Below are positions 63,522-64,000 of a stretch of 64,000 nt of DNA, piece by piece (position 1 is the first letter of the stretch; each line of letters opens with the position of its first letter). Source of the stretch: Metridium senile (Eukaryota; Cnidaria; Anthozoa; Actiniaria; Metridiidae); NCBI GenBank assembly GCA_949775045.1, contig OX459110.1, positions 5,650,229 through 5,714,228 on the forward strand. Reading direction: 5' to 3'. Under the pieces are notes generated by a model. That model was not told where the DNA came from. It searched no databases and was given only the letters and a program-made list of their open reading frames with translations. The translations under genes and the position numbers were made by a program.

Positions 63522-64000
63522 CGAAAATTTTGTGCCGAAAACCCCGATCTTTTTGACACATTTTCAGATCACCCTATAAGGCATATTGCATTCTGGGTAG
63601 GATTTTGTAGTTTTTTCTAAATAAAATCTTGCGCATTTATCGGAATGCTCTAATATTCTCAGACATTACTCACAGGGTCTAGGCGAATATTTTGAGACGA
63701 AAAGTCCGATCTTTTTGACACTTTTTCAGATCACCCTATAGGGCATATTGCCTTCTGGGTAGGATTTTGTAGTTTTTTCTAAATAAAATCTTGCACATTT
63801 ATCAGAATGCTCTAATATTCTCAGACATTACTCACAGGGTATAGGCGAATATTTTGTGACGACAACCCTGATCTTTTTGACACATTTTCAGATCACCCTA
63901 TAGGGCATATTGCATTCTGGGTAGGATTTTGTAGTTTTTTCTAAATAAAATCTTGCGCATTTATCAGAATGCTCTAATATTCTCAGACATTACTCACAGG
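63522..64000 (+). repeat. Terminal monomers, array continues beyond window
   Basis: Two full monomers (63522 with 'ctataaggcat', 63684 'gagacg' with 'gccttctggg') and a partial one starting at 63846 ('gacaaccctgatc'). The last two match 59792 and 59954. The final monomer is cut after 155 bases, so the array runs on past the window. Confidence 0.9.

Larger units (their letters stand above)
1..64000 (+). repeat. 162-bp satellite DNA array, entire window
   Basis: Tandem head-to-tail array with a basic period of 162 bp. Successive monomer starts at 1, 163, 325, 487 and 649 are exactly 162 apart, and the phase can be followed to the last, incomplete monomer at 63846. All copies seen are in the same orientation. 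Copy number is about 385 full-length plus 16 short (99 bp) monomers. Length variants of 161 and 163 bp come from the T-run near monomer position 90-97. Consensus GC is about 37% (60 of 162). Every reading frame on both strands has a stop in the consensus monomer, so the array is non-coding. Such arrays are known from centromeres and heterochromatin of plants and animals. A centromeric role here is inference from period and homogeneity only. No unique sequence interrupts it and neither end of the array is in view. Confidence 0.98.

Noticed and set aside
1..64000. CRISPR array
   Set aside because: The repeats are 162 bp and directly abutting. There are no short repeats separated by unique spacers and no cas genes.
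1..64000. Protein-coding tandem-repeat gene
   Set aside because: Stops recur in all six frames within each monomer.
1..64000. rDNA intergenic-spacer subrepeats
   Set aside because: No rRNA gene sequence or unique spacer interrupts 64 kb of repeats, which is far longer than expected for IGS subrepeat blocks.
1..64000. Telomeric or subtelomeric tract
   Set aside because: No TTAGGG-, TTTAGGG- or TTAGG-type tandem run was seen. 'ctataggg' is part of the monomer palindrome, not a telomere repeat.

Overview
The whole 64 kb window is one uninterrupted satellite DNA array. A 162-bp monomer (about 37% GC) is repeated head to tail on one strand from base 1 to base 64000, giving roughly 385 full-length copies plus 16 copies of a 99-bp deleted form. 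I found no protein-coding gene, RNA gene, transposon, CRISPR array or unique-sequence island. Both window edges lie inside the array, so its true ends are not seen. A long, homogeneous, AT-rich array with a monomer of roughly nucleosomal length points to a eukaryotic nuclear chromosome, most likely centromeric, pericentromeric or other constitutive heterochromatin. I do not recognise the satellite family and cannot name the species.

Monomer anatomy, numbering the C of 'cgaa' after 'ggtctagg' as 1: positions 3-30 are variable and define the monomer subtypes (for example gtgacg/gtgccg/gagccg/gagcca/gtgcag followed by differing C/G/T runs). Positions 31-90 are strongly conserved and carry the 10-bp palindrome CCCTATAGGG at 51-60. 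Positions 90-105 are a T-run followed by an A-rich run and vary in length by 1 bp. Positions 110-162 carry a second set of diagnostic sites (gcgc/gcac; atcgg/atcag/attag; actcac/actaac; tagg/tatg/tagcc).

These subtypes are ordered into higher-order repeats and nested segmental duplications. From left to right: 1-3663 holds older HOR fragments. 3502-7850 holds two staggered tandem duplications (periods 1135 and 1232 bp). 8076-15403 is a 3664-bp, 23-monomer HOR in two tandem copies. 15079-20787 holds a 325-bp duplication and rearranged or partial HOR copies. 20788-24354 is a 1945-bp duplication. 24355-33816 has a 423-bp and an 1827-bp duplication. 33062-36950 has a 2051-bp duplication. 34951-58168 is an 11,609-bp duplication whose two halves were internally reshuffled by 487-, 809-, 810- and 1620-bp events. 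58169-64000 has 1460-bp and 973-bp (6-mer) tandem HORs.

From about 40.7 kb onward a second set of monomer subtypes appears (gacaaccccc, gataacccc, ttcgaaataaa). The 99-bp deleted monomer is confined to 1.6-47 kb. The array therefore has two haplotype domains, and the 11.6-kb duplication placed a block of left-domain type back inside the right domain at about 46.5-50.7 kb. A tight cluster of about ten small indels at 52,406-52,850 is unlike anything else in the window and looks like a local sequence-quality or gap-fill problem. Several monomers are clear hybrids of two subtypes and mark individual unequal-crossover points. All duplication boundaries were read by eye from shared private variants and are accurate to about a monomer.
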